A stretch of DNA of 64,000 bases from Erinaceus europaeus (Eukaryota > Chordata > Mammalia > Eulipotyphla > Erinaceidae), in contig NC_080172.1 of assembly GCF_950295315.1 (NCBI RefSeq), positions 115,958,175-116,022,174 on the forward strand. The letters are read 5' to 3'. Each line of letters begins with the position of its first letter. Position 1 is the first letter of the stretch. Made by a program: the position numbers and the translations under genes. Shown here in pieces: positions 1 through 10,344 of the stretch. The notes under the pieces are model-generated. The model had not been told where the DNA came from, made no database searches, and worked only from the letters and a program-made list of their open reading frames with translations.

Positions 1-187
1 CCTCTTCCTTCTCCTCCTCCTCCTCTTCCTCCTCCTCCACCTCCTCTTCCTTCTCCTCCTCCTCCACCTCCTCTTCCTCCTTCTCCTCCACCTCCTCTTC
101 CTCCTCCTCCTCCATCTCCTCTTCCTCCTCCTTCACCTCCTCTTCCTCCTCCTCCACCTCCTCTTCCTCCTCCTCCTCTTCATCTTT
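1..187. repeat. CTCCTCCTT-type pyrimidine microsatellite
   Basis: Almost pure C/T on the + strand, made of imperfect CTC and CTT triplets with recurring CCACCTCCTCTTCCT blocks. It runs off the left edge and stops where a minus-strand SINE tail begins. Such tracts can form triplex (H-) DNA. Confidence 0.9.
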
Positions 188-660
188 CCACCAGAGTTGT
201 CACTGAGGCTCGCTGCCTGAACTATGAATCCACCACTCCTAGGGGCCATTTTGCCTTTTAAAAATTTCTTTTCTTTTCTTTTCTTTTCTTTTCTTTTCTT
301 TTCTTTTCTTTTCTTTTTTTAACCAGAGCACTGCTCAGCTCTGGCTTATGGTGGTGCGGGGGACTGAACCTGAGACTTTGGAGCCTCAGTCATGAGAGTC
401 TGTTTGCATAACCATGATGCTATCTGCCCTCCACCCACTTTGCCCTTTTTTCTTTCTATTTTATTGGCTAGGGCAGAGATAAACTGAGAGAGGAGGGGGA
501 GCTAGAGAGTGAGAGAGAAAGACAGACCCCTGCAGACCTGCTTCATGGCTCAGGAAAACCTGCCTCACCTGCAGGTGGGGAGTGAGGGCTTGAACCCACG
601 TCTTTGCGTGTGGTCCTATATGTGTGCCTGCTTCACCAGGTGTGCCACCACCTGGCCCTG
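188..660 (-). mobile_element. tRNA-derived SINE (A/B type, long form), split by a younger SINE
   Basis: 188-267 is the 3' part of the SINE (CCACCAGAG, GAATCCACCACTCCT, GGCCATTTTGCC). 437-660 is the rest: a GACAGA-rich middle, CCTGCAGACCTGCTTC, and a tRNA-like head ending in GCCACCACCTGGCCC. The break at 268-436 is filled by a separate element, so this copy is the older of the two. Confidence 0.75.
268..436 (-). mobile_element. SINE-C copy with expanded TTTTC tail
   Basis: A (TTTTC)n pentamer run at 268-318 stands where the A-rich tail of a minus-strand SINE belongs. It is followed by the SINE-C body (AACCAGAGCACTGCTCAGC, GGACTGAACCTGAGACTTTGG, GCATAACCATGATGCTATC). The same body recurs at about 12.2 kb and, inverted, at 14.83 kb. 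Confidence 0.75.
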
Positions 661-1099
661 CTATAATTATTCTTGCTGTATGAAGTGATTAAATTCTCCA
701 TCTCTAAAAATCACTCAGCCAGGTGACCATTGGTGGACAGGCGGCTTTACTTGAGCCTTTTTTTTTTTTTTTTAATCTCACCATAAGTCAGAGCTGAATA
801 GTACTCTGGTAAAAACAAAACTTCTTTTTATGAATGTATCAACTTTAAACACTGTTTTACAAGCACATTGGATCAATGCCTGCTTCCAATCTTGGTTTAT
901 TAAATAGGCTTAACCGTTTAAGCTGCACTTATAAATTTAATATCTCTAAAAAACATTTCTCCTGCCTTAATGTCAAACAAAGCTTGCTCAAGGACTCAAA
1001 TAGTTCTCAGAAATAGGATAATGTCTGTTACAAATACAGGACATTCAAATTCTCATAACTTTCCTTATACTGCTGACAAACTCAGTAAAAGTTGAACCT
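661..1099. other. AT-rich stretch, no feature recognised
   Basis: Contains a short T run near 760-775 but no open frame or known repeat that I can support. It separates the SINE block from the first copy of family X. Confidence 0.4.
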
Positions 1100-2210
1100 A
1101 AAATATTTTAAATTAGATTTAATATTGACTTACAAAATTATGAGATAGCAGGGGTATAATTCTACAGCACTCTGACCCCCAGAGCTCTGTGTCCCCACTC
1201 CCTCTACTGGAAACTGCAGTAGTCCTGCCAAGGTCACAGATATGGGTTGACTAATATTTCTATAACTAGCTATCTACATTTCTATATTTTTGTCCATTTT
1301 TTCCCCCATGGTCCCATCTTCTCTTCCTTTTAAAGTCACACCTACACCCATGAATACATTTAAATGTCCTTATTTTTTTCCCTCTTTTCTCTCTGGGTCT
1401 TGATGGAATTAGAGTTCAGAGTCCTCTGGTCATCTTTTCCTAACATTTCTTCTGGGAGTATGGACCAAAATTCTTTATGGGATGTATAAGGTGGGAGGTC
1501 TGGTTTTTGTAATTGCTTCTCTGCTGAACATGGACATTGGCAGGTGGATCCACACCCCCATCCTGCTACTCTTTCCACAGTAGGGTAGGGCTTTGGAGAG
1601 GTGAGACTTCAGGACACATCGAGGAGGTCGTCTGCCCGGGGAGGTTAGGATGGAATCCTCGTAGCATCTGCAGCTTGGTGGCTGAAAGGTGGCATAAAGC
1701 AGGACAAAATGTTTAATAAACAGGAACCCAAAGATAGAAACAGAGCAGATAAAATTAGGAGTCTTTGGGTGGGAAGAAGCTAGGAAGTCTATTTTAGGTA
1801 TGTTAAAGGGGTCTACGACTTTAGTCATTTTTGCCTCATCCAGACAGCGAACATGTAGGTGGACTAAAAGTATTGTCTAGGAAGATGGTGTTAGAGTTGA
1901 GAATAGGGCTAGAAAGCCGGAGTAGATCCCTAACATGAAGAAAATATATAAATACAGTTAACAGTTTACCCCATTGATCTGACCCAGGGCCCAGGTCTGT
2001 TCCTATTCAGCCCAGGAACCGGTGTGACCTCTGAGCCCCTGTCAGTCTGAGCTCACAGCCCATGGCCACAGCTGGGAACATTTCAGGACCCGTCTTCCTC
2101 GAGTTGGCTGACCAGCCTCCCTTCAGAGAGTGGGGCAGTTCCCACCATTGCTGCTCTCCAGTGAGGGCTAGGTCCTGAAGAGGCCTGCAACAGGGCTTAC
2201 TCAATTCTTA
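1100..2210 (-). mobile_element. Repeat family X, long copy
   Basis: In minus orientation the element ends at about 1100 in an AATATT/AAATTAGA tail. Diagnostic blocks shared with the other copies are CTGGGAGTATGGACCAA, GGACATTGGCAGGTGGATCC, CTAGGAAGATGGTG, CCCCATTGATCTGACCCAGG and CAGTCTGAGCTCACAGCC. No coding potential survives. The 5' part (1840-2210) matches 13.2-13.6 kb and 56.8-57.1 kb. Confidence 0.7.
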
Positions 2211-2500
2211 TCAAATGTAACAGACGTGGCCCACTAAGGCAGCAGTGTTACCACCTCTAGGATATTTTGAGGTCAACTTCATAAGCCACTTGGTAGTGTC
2301 TAACCTATGGCAACCTTTCTTAATGTCCACAGACACCTCAGGTTTGGATGTTAAGTTTTACTTCATTTTTTTTTAACCTGTGAACCTGATGGGGCATGAA
2401 TCTTACTTCCAGTAACTTGAACAGGATGTAGCACGACCATCAGAAGGGCATGATTCAGTAGTTTTGCTTCTGTGGAGTTGATCTGTGCACTCTCTCTCTC
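2211..2500. other. No gene or repeat recognised
   Basis: Ordinary non-coding sequence between family X and a CA microsatellite; nothing in it could be assigned. Confidence 0.35.

Positions 2501-2501
<1 letters not shown>

Positions 2502-2555
<54 letters not shown>
2502..2555. repeat. (CA)n microsatellite
   Basis: An uninterrupted CA run of about 54 bp, following CTCTCTCTC. The next ~140 bp (GTAGCCTCAGTGCCTGC, CTGCTGCACTACCTCG) look like a decayed minus-strand tRNA-like SINE head, so the CA run may have grown in a SINE tail. Confidence 0.92.
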
Positions 2556-2557
<2 letters not shown>

Positions 2558-2733
2558 TTGATACAATTCTCTTTCTTTCCTGGAAGAAAGGGGGGGGATT
2601 AATACTCCAACAGGTTTGATGCCAGGGGTGGAAACCGTAGCCTCAGTGCCTGCAAGTCGAGAGCTTTACTGCTGCACTACCTCGCAGGCTGCTTTCAAGG
2701 CATGATGGATCTGTAGCTTAAGAAACTGGGAAG

Positions 2734-3018
2734 AGGGAGCCGGGCGGTAGTGCAGTAGGTTAAGCACATGTGGCACAAAGCACAGGCACTGGCATAAGGA
2801 TCCTGGTTTGAGCCCCCGGCTCCCCACCTGTAGGGGAGTCGCTTCACAGGCGGTGAAGCAGGTCTGCAGGTGTCTGTCTTTCTCTCCCCCTGTCTTCCCC
2901 TCCTCTCTCCATTTCTCTCTGTCCTATTCAACAACGATGACAACAATAATAGCTACCACAATAAAACAACAAGGGCAACAAAAAGGGAAAATAAATAAAT
3001 ATTAAAAAAAATAATAAA
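2734..3018 (+). mobile_element. SINE-A, full-length copy with target-site duplication
   Basis: Complete tRNA-like head with A box-like GGTAGTGCAGTAGG and B box-like GGTTTGAGCCC, then the GCAGGTGTCTGTC body and a tail of CAACAATAATAG units and AAATAAATA. It is flanked by perfect 14-bp direct repeats, AAGAAACTGGGAAG, at 2720-2733 and 3019-3032. These prove LINE-type insertion and fix the ends. Confidence 0.93.
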
Positions 3019-3166
3019 AAGAAACTGGGAAGAAGGTGAAGAAATTGAAAGTCTTTCTCCTCATCCAGTCTCTGACATCTGGGCTAAAGGCCACCCACCC
3101 CCCCTTCCCCATCCCCACTCTCACCCTGATTTCCTTTAGATTATCTATTGCATCTTTTTAACATTT

Positions 3167-3279
3167 TTTTTTCCCCCGGGAGCAGTGTCTCCGGCACCTG
3201 AAACCGAGAGCCTCGGAGCAGTCGGTGAGTGACAGCAGTGCCGGAGTTCCTGTGGCACTGTAATGGAACCCGTTGGCCT
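3167..3279. mobile_element. Small GC-rich insert bounded by direct repeats
   Basis: A 113-bp segment lies between two copies of CTTTTTAACATTT (3154-3166 and 3280-3292). It starts with a T run, as a minus-strand retroposed element would, followed by CCCCCGGGAGCAGTG. I do not recognise the body. It may be a truncated SINE-D or a distinct small retroposon. Confidence 0.4.
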
Positions 3280-3284
3280 CTTTT

Positions 3285-3488
3285 TAACATTTTATTTATT
3301 TATTTGATCGAGACAGAAATTGAGAGAGAAAGAGGGAGAGAGAATGAGAGAGAGAGAGAGAGAGATGCCTGCAGCCTTGCTTCACCATTTGTGAAGCTTC
3401 TCCCCTGCAGGTGGGGACTGAGGGCTTGGACCTAGGTCCTTGAGTATAGTGACGATTGTACTCAGCCAGATGTGCCCCCGCCTCCCCC
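3285..3488 (-). mobile_element. SINE-B copy with GA-rich middle
   Basis: Tail TTTATTTATTTGAT, body GAGACAGAAATTGAGAG and an expanded GAGAGA run near 3343-3365, then CTTCACCATTTGTGAAGC, GGTGGGGACTGAGGGC and a decayed tRNA-like head ending CCCCCGCC. Confidence 0.8.
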
Positions 3489-4180
3489 CAACTATTACAT
3501 CTTAGCAGGATACCCACCAAAATGGGACTTTCAGACAAGCGGTGAATAGCCATCTCAGGCTCTAAACATGACTCAGGATATAAGAGATTGTCATTTTACT
3601 CAGCAGAATGAAGAACCTTAACAAACTGGCTTAAGTTGCCACCTTAAGTCATGCCAGTCAGAGACAAAGGACCTGGCGGGGTTGGGTGAGGAAGGTCAGC
3701 TGTGGGAGGTAACAGCAAAGGCCCACTGAGGAGAGCATGACCCTTACACAGGTGCACACCCTGCCTTCTCCACTGTTAAGAGCTCAGAGGATTACGTCTT
3801 CCTGGGCCACGAGGGAAAGGCCTTCACAAGGGAGATCTTCCTTTTTTTCATGTGAATACCTCTTGAAAAAGGGCTGCCTCCACCAGCCTTACATCAAAGA
3901 CATATATCAGGATGGCTGTACTTCCTAGAAGGCTGAATGAGTGAGTGAATGAATGAATGAATTAGGGAGCTGGGAGAGGTAGGTGTTGTGAGCAGAGCTG
4001 GGCCAGATGTGGGAGTGAGCAGAGTGAGTACAGCACTGGGCAGGGCTGTGGTTTTCCTGAGAGCTCTGACCCGTGGGAGTGGCCTGGCCGCCTCTGGAAT
4101 CTTGCACTAGCCACTCGGGGTCATTTCTGGCTCAACCATCTTCCTCCTTTGGGGATTTTTCTGGGTGCTTTCCTGAGGGC
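3489..4180. other. Mostly unassigned sequence, with a GAAT microsatellite
   Basis: (GAAT)n at about 3940-3962. No exon, splice-site pair or known repeat could be supported in the rest. Confidence 0.4.
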
Positions 4181-4308
4181 CAACCGCACAGCTCACTTGG
4201 GTAGTGCAGCTGTTTTGTGAGTCTGGCTCCGGCCGAGCCCCCATCACACTGGAGGGAGCTCTGGTGCTGTGATGTCTTTCCTTCTGCCTCTGTATTCCTT
4301 TCTTTTAA

Positions 4309-4495
4309 AAAATTTTTTTATTTTATTTATTTATTGGATAGAGACAGCCAGAAATCGAGAGGGAAGGGGGGGAATAGAGAGGAAGAAAGACAGAGAGACA
4401 CCTGCAGCACTGCTTCACCACTGATGATGATAGATAGATGATAGATAGGTAGATGATAGAGAGAGAGAGATAGACAGACAGACAGACAGTCAGTC
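4309..4495 (-). mobile_element. SINE-B fragment ending in a GATA/GACA microsatellite
   Basis: TTATTTATTTATTGGATAG then GACAGCCAGAAATCGAGAG and CACCTGCAGCACTGC. The copy then passes into ATAGATAGATGATAG and GACAGACAGACAG repeats (about 4426-4490), and the tRNA-like head is missing. A possible SINE-D remnant (CACTTGGGTAGTGCAGCTG) lies just upstream at 4180-4260. Confidence 0.7.
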
Positions 4496-4584
4496 CAAAC
4501 TGAGCTCAATACTGGGTTTTCTTCTTAGGTCACTGGGCCACCTGACTGGGTTTGACTCAAAAAAGTACTTATTAGACATCTTCC

Positions 4585-5140
4585 TTCCTTTTTTCCATTT
4601 TATTGAACAGGACAGAGAGAAATGGAGAGAGGAGGGGAAGACAGAGAGGGGGAGAGAAAGACAGACACCTGGGGGGTCGGACGGTAGTGCAGAAGGTTAA
4701 GCGCACGTGGCACAAAGTGCAAGGACCAGCGTAAGGGTCCCAGTTTGAGCCCCCGGCTCCCCATCTGCAGGGGGTCGCTTCATAAGCGGTGAAGCAGGTC
4801 TACAGGTGTCTGTCTTTCTCTCCCCCTCTCTGTCTTCCCCTCCTCTCTCTATTTCTCTCTGTCCTATCCAACAACAATGACATCAATAACAACAATAAAA
4901 TAATAAGGACAACAAAAGGGAAAAAATAGCCTTCAGGAGCACTGGAGTTCAGGCACCAAGTCCTAGAGGCAAAAAAAAAAAAAAAAAAAAAAAAGACAGA
5001 CAGCTGCAGACCTGCTTCACCGCCTGTGAAGCGACTCCCCTGCAGGTGGGGAGCCGGGGGCTTGAACCGGGATCCTTGTGCCGGTCCTTGTGCTTTGAGT
5101 GGCCTGTGCTTAACCCGCTGCGCTACCACATGACTCCCCG
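4585..5140 (-). mobile_element. SINE-A interrupted by an oppositely oriented SINE-A
   Basis: 4585-4671 (GACAGAGAGAAATGGAGAG to GACAGACACC) and 4995-5140 (CCTGCAGACCTGC to the minus-strand A box GCTGCGCTACCAC) are the two halves of one minus-strand SINE-A. The halves join when the insert at about 4672-4994 is removed. Confidence 0.85.
4672..4994 (+). mobile_element. SINE-A long form nested in an inverted SINE-A
   Basis: Head TCGGACGGTAGTGCAGAAGG, B box-like AGTTTGAGCCC, a long tail with CAATAACAACAATAAAATAA and a 3' extension (CAGGAGCACTGGAGTTC). It ends in about 24 A residues. The flanks repeat AAAGACAGACACCTG, with one mismatch in the 3' copy, giving a target-site duplication. Confidence 0.87.
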
Positions 5141-5397
5141 AACCAGGATTCTTAACCTGGTGTGTCACTGCCCGGCCCTCTCTGTCTCTAACTGAGGAAA
5201 TGTTTTACAAGTCTGTTGTTGTCTCAGGTACATCTTCAGGCTTCCTCCAGCTACATATCAACCCGCCTCCCCTGCTTACTTGCAACATGTCACCCTCCCT
5301 TTCCATTGCAGGGCACGGGCTCTCTCCCCAACACTGCTGGTCTCCTGCCTTGCCTCCATAGTGACCATAATTATGTCTGCAGTTGGAAATCAAGGCT
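5141..5397. other. No feature recognised
   Basis: A short non-repetitive stretch between nested SINEs and the ATGCATGTA minisatellite. Confidence 0.35.
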
Positions 5398-6447
5398 GGG
5401 TGCGTATGCATGCATGTGTGTAGATATGTAGGTATGTGTGTATGTAGATGTATAGATATGCATGTGCGTAGATATGCAGATACTCATGTAGACACGTAGG
5501 CATGCATGTATGTATGTATGTATGCATGTAGATATGTAAGCATGTAGACATGCAGTTATAGTGCATGCATGTAGTTATATAGGCATTCATGCATGTAGAC
5601 ATGTAGGTAGGCACACAGGCATGCAATTCATGTAGATATGCATGCATGTGGACATGTAGCTATGTATGTAGACATGTAGTTATGCATGCATGTAGATTTA
5701 TAGGGATTCATGCATGTAGATATGTAGGTACACACATGTAGGCATGCACACATGCAGCTATGCATACAAGTAGACATATAGGCATGTACGTAGACATGTA
5801 GACACATATACTTGTAGACACACATGCATGTATACACATACACACATGTAGTTATGCACGTGTGCATGTATATATAGGTATTCATACATGTGAATATGTA
5901 GATATGTAGGTATGCATGCATGTTGACATGTAGGTATGCACACAGACATGTAGGTATGCAAGCATATAGATATGTATGCATGCATGCACACACGAAGATA
6001 TGTATGTAGATATGTAGGTGAGCATGAATGTAGACATGTAGGCATGCACGCAGACATGCAGGTATGCATGTAGACATGCACACATGTAGATATGTATGCA
6101 CGTAGACATGCAGTTATATGTGCATGCAAGAAGATATATAGGTATTCATACATGTAGACATATAGGTATGCATATAGACACGTAGGTGCATATGCACGTA
6201 GACATACATGTATGCAGACATGTAGTTATGCATATGTGCATGTATATAGGTATTTATACATGTAGACATGTAGGTATGCACACAAATGTGTAGGTATGCA
6301 TGCATGTAGATATGTAGGTATGCATGCATAAACACAGCTATGCATGTATGTAGACACGTAGGTATGCATGTATAAACATAGTCATGCATGCATGTAGATA
6401 TGTAGGTGTGTGTGCATGTAGACATGTAGGTATGCACGCATGCACAC
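5398..6447. repeat. ATGCATGTAGACATGTAGGT-type minisatellite, ~1.05 kb
   Basis: Degenerate tandem array built from GTATGCATGCATGTAGA, CATGTAGGTATG and ATATGTAG words. Many GCATGCATGTATGTATG stretches alternate purine and pyrimidine. The minus strand stays open over long distances only because TAG/TGA words are rare on it; its translation is a low-complexity H/M/Y/T/C string and not a protein. Confidence 0.88.
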
Positions 6448-6494
6448 ATTTATTGAATGCTCAAGTCCACCTCTCTCGGGCCAGTTTTTCCATT

Positions 6495-6660
6495 CTGTTT
6501 ATTTCAGATATGCATATCTAGGCAGACAGAAGGTGAGAGATACCACAGCACTACTCCACCATCCGTGGCGTTCCCCCTGGTGCTGTGGTGTTCGCTTATA
6601 GTGCCAGGCAGATGCCAGGGCTTTGCACACAGTGAGGTGGTCACTTTCCTGACCCCTCAC
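6495..6660 (-). mobile_element. SINE-D-like relic
   Basis: CACAGCACTACTCCACCATCC, GGTGCTGTGGTGTTCG, GGGCTTTGCACACAGTGAGG. The same order of words is seen at 53.72-53.90 kb and 12.85-13.05 kb. Old and without a clear tail. Confidence 0.45.
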
Positions 6661-8280
6661 ATATTTCTGTATGTCTCACTCTGTCTGTGCCCTTGTTTGT
6701 CTCCCATGTCTCACGTAAGAGTGAGATCACCGGTATTCAGACCAATCCCTTGAACCAGGTTCTTCCAGTGTCTTGGGAAGAACTCTGGGCCAGAGACATT
6801 ATTTCCTGCTGCTCCTCATGGCTGGGACAGCAGGGCAGCCAGGTCCAGCAGGCTCTGAGGTGCTTCTAGGCCAACATACCATCTGCTTCTCCTTCCGGAG
6901 GCTTTGAGACGGCCGCTAGAGCAAAGCCAAGTGTACCCTGAGTTCCTAGGAGGCGCCAAGCCACCCCCACCCCCGCTCTAAGTCTCCTCAGCACAGCCTC
7001 AAGAGACACAAAGGGAGATGTACACGGCCTGCAGTCAAATGTTCTAAAGTAGTTTTTGGATCCCGGGGAGACACCCTTTGCCCTTACAGGCCACTGTGAG
7101 CTCTGTGGCAGGGTCCTAGGTCCCTCCTGAATGGGGGGCACTGGGCTGTCTGGAGCCAGGCCTGCTCCCGGGGGACGGGAGGACCTGGAGGGGTCAGGCA
7201 GGGTCAAAGCCTCTGGTACATATGCGCTTAGCCATACACCTCTCTCTCTCTGTCTCTCATACAGAGTCCTCACGCCTGTCTGCCCTACCTCCTTCCCATG
7301 ACCCCACCAGGCCAGGCCACTGAGATCCTGTTTCTACTATGTCCCTCCCCTCCACCACTCATCTCAGTGTTGGGGTGCCCTCACTCCACGCTTGGCCTTC
7401 ACCTTCCACCACCATCGAATGGCTCCTGGCAAAGGCAGCCATCCTTGCTTGTCCGGAGAGCCTTCCTGGTGGGGCACCTCCCTGCTGCGTGTGCTTGCCC
7501 CTTCTTCCTGCGCTCGGGCTCAAGGCTGAGTTTCCCTGGTTCTATGTCTGCCCCTGGATCCAGCTGCCCTGGTGAAACCTGCAAGAACCCTGAGCCAGGG
7601 CGCCACGCTGAGGGCTCACGTCACGTGTCCAGCGCCAGGTTCAACAAGTGCATCAACTTAAAGCTTCAAGACTTTTAAAAACAACTTAGTAAGATTCCCG
7701 GCTCATAGCAACTTCAGTGTCTCTCAAGCCCTTCATTTCTCCGCCACTAAGCTTCATCTAATGCAAGAGCTTAGAGACCCAGAGGCTCTAATTTACACAT
7801 GCCAAGGGTGCTTCACACATCAGATCCGGTAATCTGAAGAGTCTATGATTAATTGCAGGAAGATGGTGAGTATGTGGGTGGAGGAGGCAGGGACAAGCCT
7901 GGGTGTGTAAGCATCAACCCTTTCCCCCTTCCTCCAGTGTCAACTTCCCCAGGGCTGGGTACAGATGAAGAATCAGGAACTGTTTACCGAATGTTTAGCA
8001 AGAAAGCACAGGGCTAGCTTGGGGGTGGGGATGGAAGCTGGGGGTGGTTCTGGGCCAGGTGCAGGGCTAAGTCGGCAGTTTAGAAGAACGGGCCAGTGCA
8101 TTCATGGGAATCCTCCGTGAAGTTGTAGATGGAAGGTTGAACACTGGAGCTTTATTTGAAATGGGAGACATGATGGTATAGGTGAGCTATGAAGCCAGAC
8201 TGCAAACCAGCCCCACAATTTCTAAGAAGCCAGGATAAAACACAGATGGGGGTTGGCTGGTCTTTTTTTTTTTTAAATTG
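6661..8280. other. 1.6-kb stretch without recognised genes or young repeats
   Basis: The longest stretch before 30 kb that is not visibly repetitive. Some GC-rich parts (6.87-7.65 kb) have open frames of 60-135 codons on both strands, but I see no protein family in them. Regulatory or exonic content cannot be ruled out by eye. Confidence 0.4.
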
Positions 8281-8289
8281 AATTATTTA

Positions 8290-8475
8290 GGGGCCAGGTG
8301 GCGGCGCACCTAGTTGAGTACACATGCTAGAATGTGCAAGGACCCGGGTTTGAGCCCCCGACCCCCCACCTGCAGGGAGAAAGCTTTGCTAACGATGAAG
8401 CAGGGCTGTAGGTGTCTCTCTCTTTCTATCTTTATTTCCCTTACGCTCTCAATTTCTGGCTATCTCTATAAAAAT
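8290..8475 (+). mobile_element. SINE-B copy
   Basis: Head GGGGCCAGGTGGCGGCGCAC, B box GGGTTTGAGCCC, then GATGAAGCAGGGCTGTAGG and TTTCTGGCTATCTCTATAA. Intact tRNA-like promoter boxes. Confidence 0.88.
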
Positions 8476-8498
8476 GTTTTTTTTATTTTTATTTTTAC

Positions 8499-8838
8499 CT
8501 CCAGGGTTATTGTTTGGGCTTGGTGCCTGCACTACGAATCCACTGCTCCTGGAGGCTATTTCCCCCACTTTGTTGCCCTTGTTGTTTGTTGTTGTTGTGG
8601 TTATTATTGTTGTTACTGATATCATTGTTGTTGGATAGGACAGAGAGAAATCAAGAGACTAGGGAAGACAGAGAGGGGGAGAGAAAGACAGACACCTGCA
8701 GACTTGCTTCACTGCTTGTGAAGCGATCCGCCCCCCCCCCCGCAGGTGGGGAGCTGGGGGCTTGAACTGAGATCCTTATGCTGGTCCTTGGGCTTCGCAC
8801 CACCTGTGCTTAACCCACTGCGCTACTGCCTGACTCCT
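8499..8838 (-). mobile_element. SINE-A long form
   Basis: Starts with the 3' extension CCTCCAGGGTTATTG and GAATCCACTGCTCCTGGAGG, then GTTGTTGTTGTGG, GACAGAGAGAAATC and a C11 run near 8731, with the head ending GCGCTACTGCCTGACTCC. Confidence 0.88.
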
Positions 8839-8857
8839 CCAAACAATATTATTTATC

Positions 8858-9485
8858 GTTTGCCACCAGGGCTCTTCCTGGGACTTATAGCCACCAGACT
8901 GCAAATGCTATCATGGTTCCATGCTGACTTCCTTGGGGAGACGCCCTCACCAATGTGTCCTGGAACCTCCCCATCCCCAGAGGCCTGCCCCACCAGGGAC
9001 AGACAGAGACAGGCTGGGGGTGTGGGTCCACCTGCCAACACCCATGTCCAGAGGAGAAGCAATGACAGAAGCCAGAACTCCCACCTTCTGCATCCTATAA
9101 AGAATTTGGGTCCATGCTCCCAGTGGAGGAGAAATGACAAGAGGAAGATGCTCAGAGGGCTCTGAACTCCAACTCCATCAGGACCCGGAGAGAGAAGAGG
9201 ACAAAGGGAGGGATATTTGGATGTAGTAACAGGTGTGTGTGTGTCTTGGAAAGGAAGAGAAGGTGGGAACATGGAAAAAAAGTGAGCAAGTATATTCAAA
9301 TATAGACAGATAGTTGTAGAAATAGTGGTTGACCCATACCTGCAGCCTTGGGAGAACTGCTGTACCTTCCAATGGAGGAGGGATTGGGGATCCAGAACTC
9401 TGGTGGTGGGACTGGTGTGAAGTATCTCTGCTTTCTTGTAATTTTGTAAATCAATATTAAGTCACTAATGAAATAAAGAAGAGAC
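8858..9485 (+). mobile_element. Repeat family X, 3' part with tail
   Basis: Reads CCTTGGGGAGACGCCCTCAC, CCCATGTCCAGAGGAGAAGC, AGAAGCCAGAACTCCCACC, GGTGGTGGGACTGGTG and ends AAATCAATATTAAGTCAC then AATGAAATAAAG. It has a middle segment (9180-9400) that is absent from the 20.1-kb and 54.0-kb copies but present at 25.7-26.5 kb. Two subfamilies are therefore likely. Confidence 0.72.
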
Positions 9486-9489
9486 AATT

Positions 9490-9763
9490 ATTTATTGCTT
9501 GCCACCAGGCTTATTCCTAAGACTCAGTGCCTGCACTGTGACTTCACACTTCCTAGTGGTCAATTGTTTTCCCTTTTTTTTTCTTCCTGATAGAGACAGA
9601 AAGAAACAGAGAGGGAAAGAGAGATGGAGATATAGAAGGAGAATGAGAGATACTTGCAGTGCCCCTCTACCAGTTGCGAAACTTTGTCCTTGTAGGTGGG
9701 GACCAAGGATTTGAACCAGGTGTTCACACTGTAGTGTGCATATTAGGTGTGCCACTGGCTGGC
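9490..9763 (-). mobile_element. SINE-B long form
   Basis: GCCACCAGGCTTATTCC and CTTCCTAGTGGTCAATTG form the 3' extension, followed by GATAGAGACAGAAAG and the head GGTGTGCCACTGGCTGGCCC. Confidence 0.75.
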
Positions 9764-10078
9764 CCTTGGGTAACCTTTTCTGTAGGTGCCCAGTTCGTAA
9801 ATTCACATGTATTGTTTCCTTTTAGTGGAGATGGTATCATTGCAGATGAGTGGGTGAATGGATAAGCAAAATTGTGGCATGTATGTACAGTGAAAAATTA
9901 ATCTTAAAAAGGAGGGGAATTCAGAGGCCAGGCAGTGGGGCACCCAGCTAAGCACACACATTGCCAAAAGCAAGGACTGGGTTTTGAGCCCCGGCTACCC
10001 ATTTGTAGGGGGTCTGCTTCACAAGAGGTGAAGCTGGTCTGCAGGTGTCTATCTTTCTCTCTCCTTCTCTTGCTCCCT

Positions 10079-10335
10079 GTTTCCTTATTTCACTGAACAG
10101 GATTTCTTCAAGCTCCATCCAAGATCGGCTGAAAACGGTGAAGTCACCATTTTTAATAGCTGAGTAGTATTCCATTGTGTATCTAGACCACAACTTGCTC
10201 AGCCACTCATCTGTTGTTGGACACCTGGGTTGCTTCCAGCTTTTGGCTATTACAAATTGTGCTGCCAAGAACATATGTGTACACAGATCTTTTTGGAGGG
10301 GCGTTTTGGGTTCCTTAGGATCTATCCCCATTGCT
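10079..10335 (-). pseudogene. L1 ORF2 C-terminal fragment
   Basis: The minus-strand translation reads GIDPKEPKTPLQKD, FVIAKSWKQPRCP, WSRYTMEYYSAIKNGDF, which is the conserved C-terminal end of L1 ORF2p downstream of the reverse-transcriptase domain. Frame is kept for about 85 codons before it runs into SINE sequence. It lacks every catalytic motif and is a 5'-truncated dead copy. Confidence 0.9.
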
Positions 10336-10344
10336 CCTCCTTAC

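Noticed and set aside
2743..2840. tRNA gene candidates at the many A box/B box pairs
   Set aside because: All are heads of tRNA-derived SINEs, followed by the constant SINE body and tail. The cloverleaf is degraded, and target-site duplications mark many as retroposed.
5390..6449. Minus-strand frames of 75-157 codons rich in H, M, Y, T and C
   Set aside because: They are translations of the ATGCATGTA minisatellite. The Cys/His richness imitates a metal-binding protein but follows from the repeat words.
8858..9299. Opposed open frames of 139-148 codons over family X
   Set aside because: Other copies of the same repeat have stops and frameshifts throughout, and no frame is conserved between copies.
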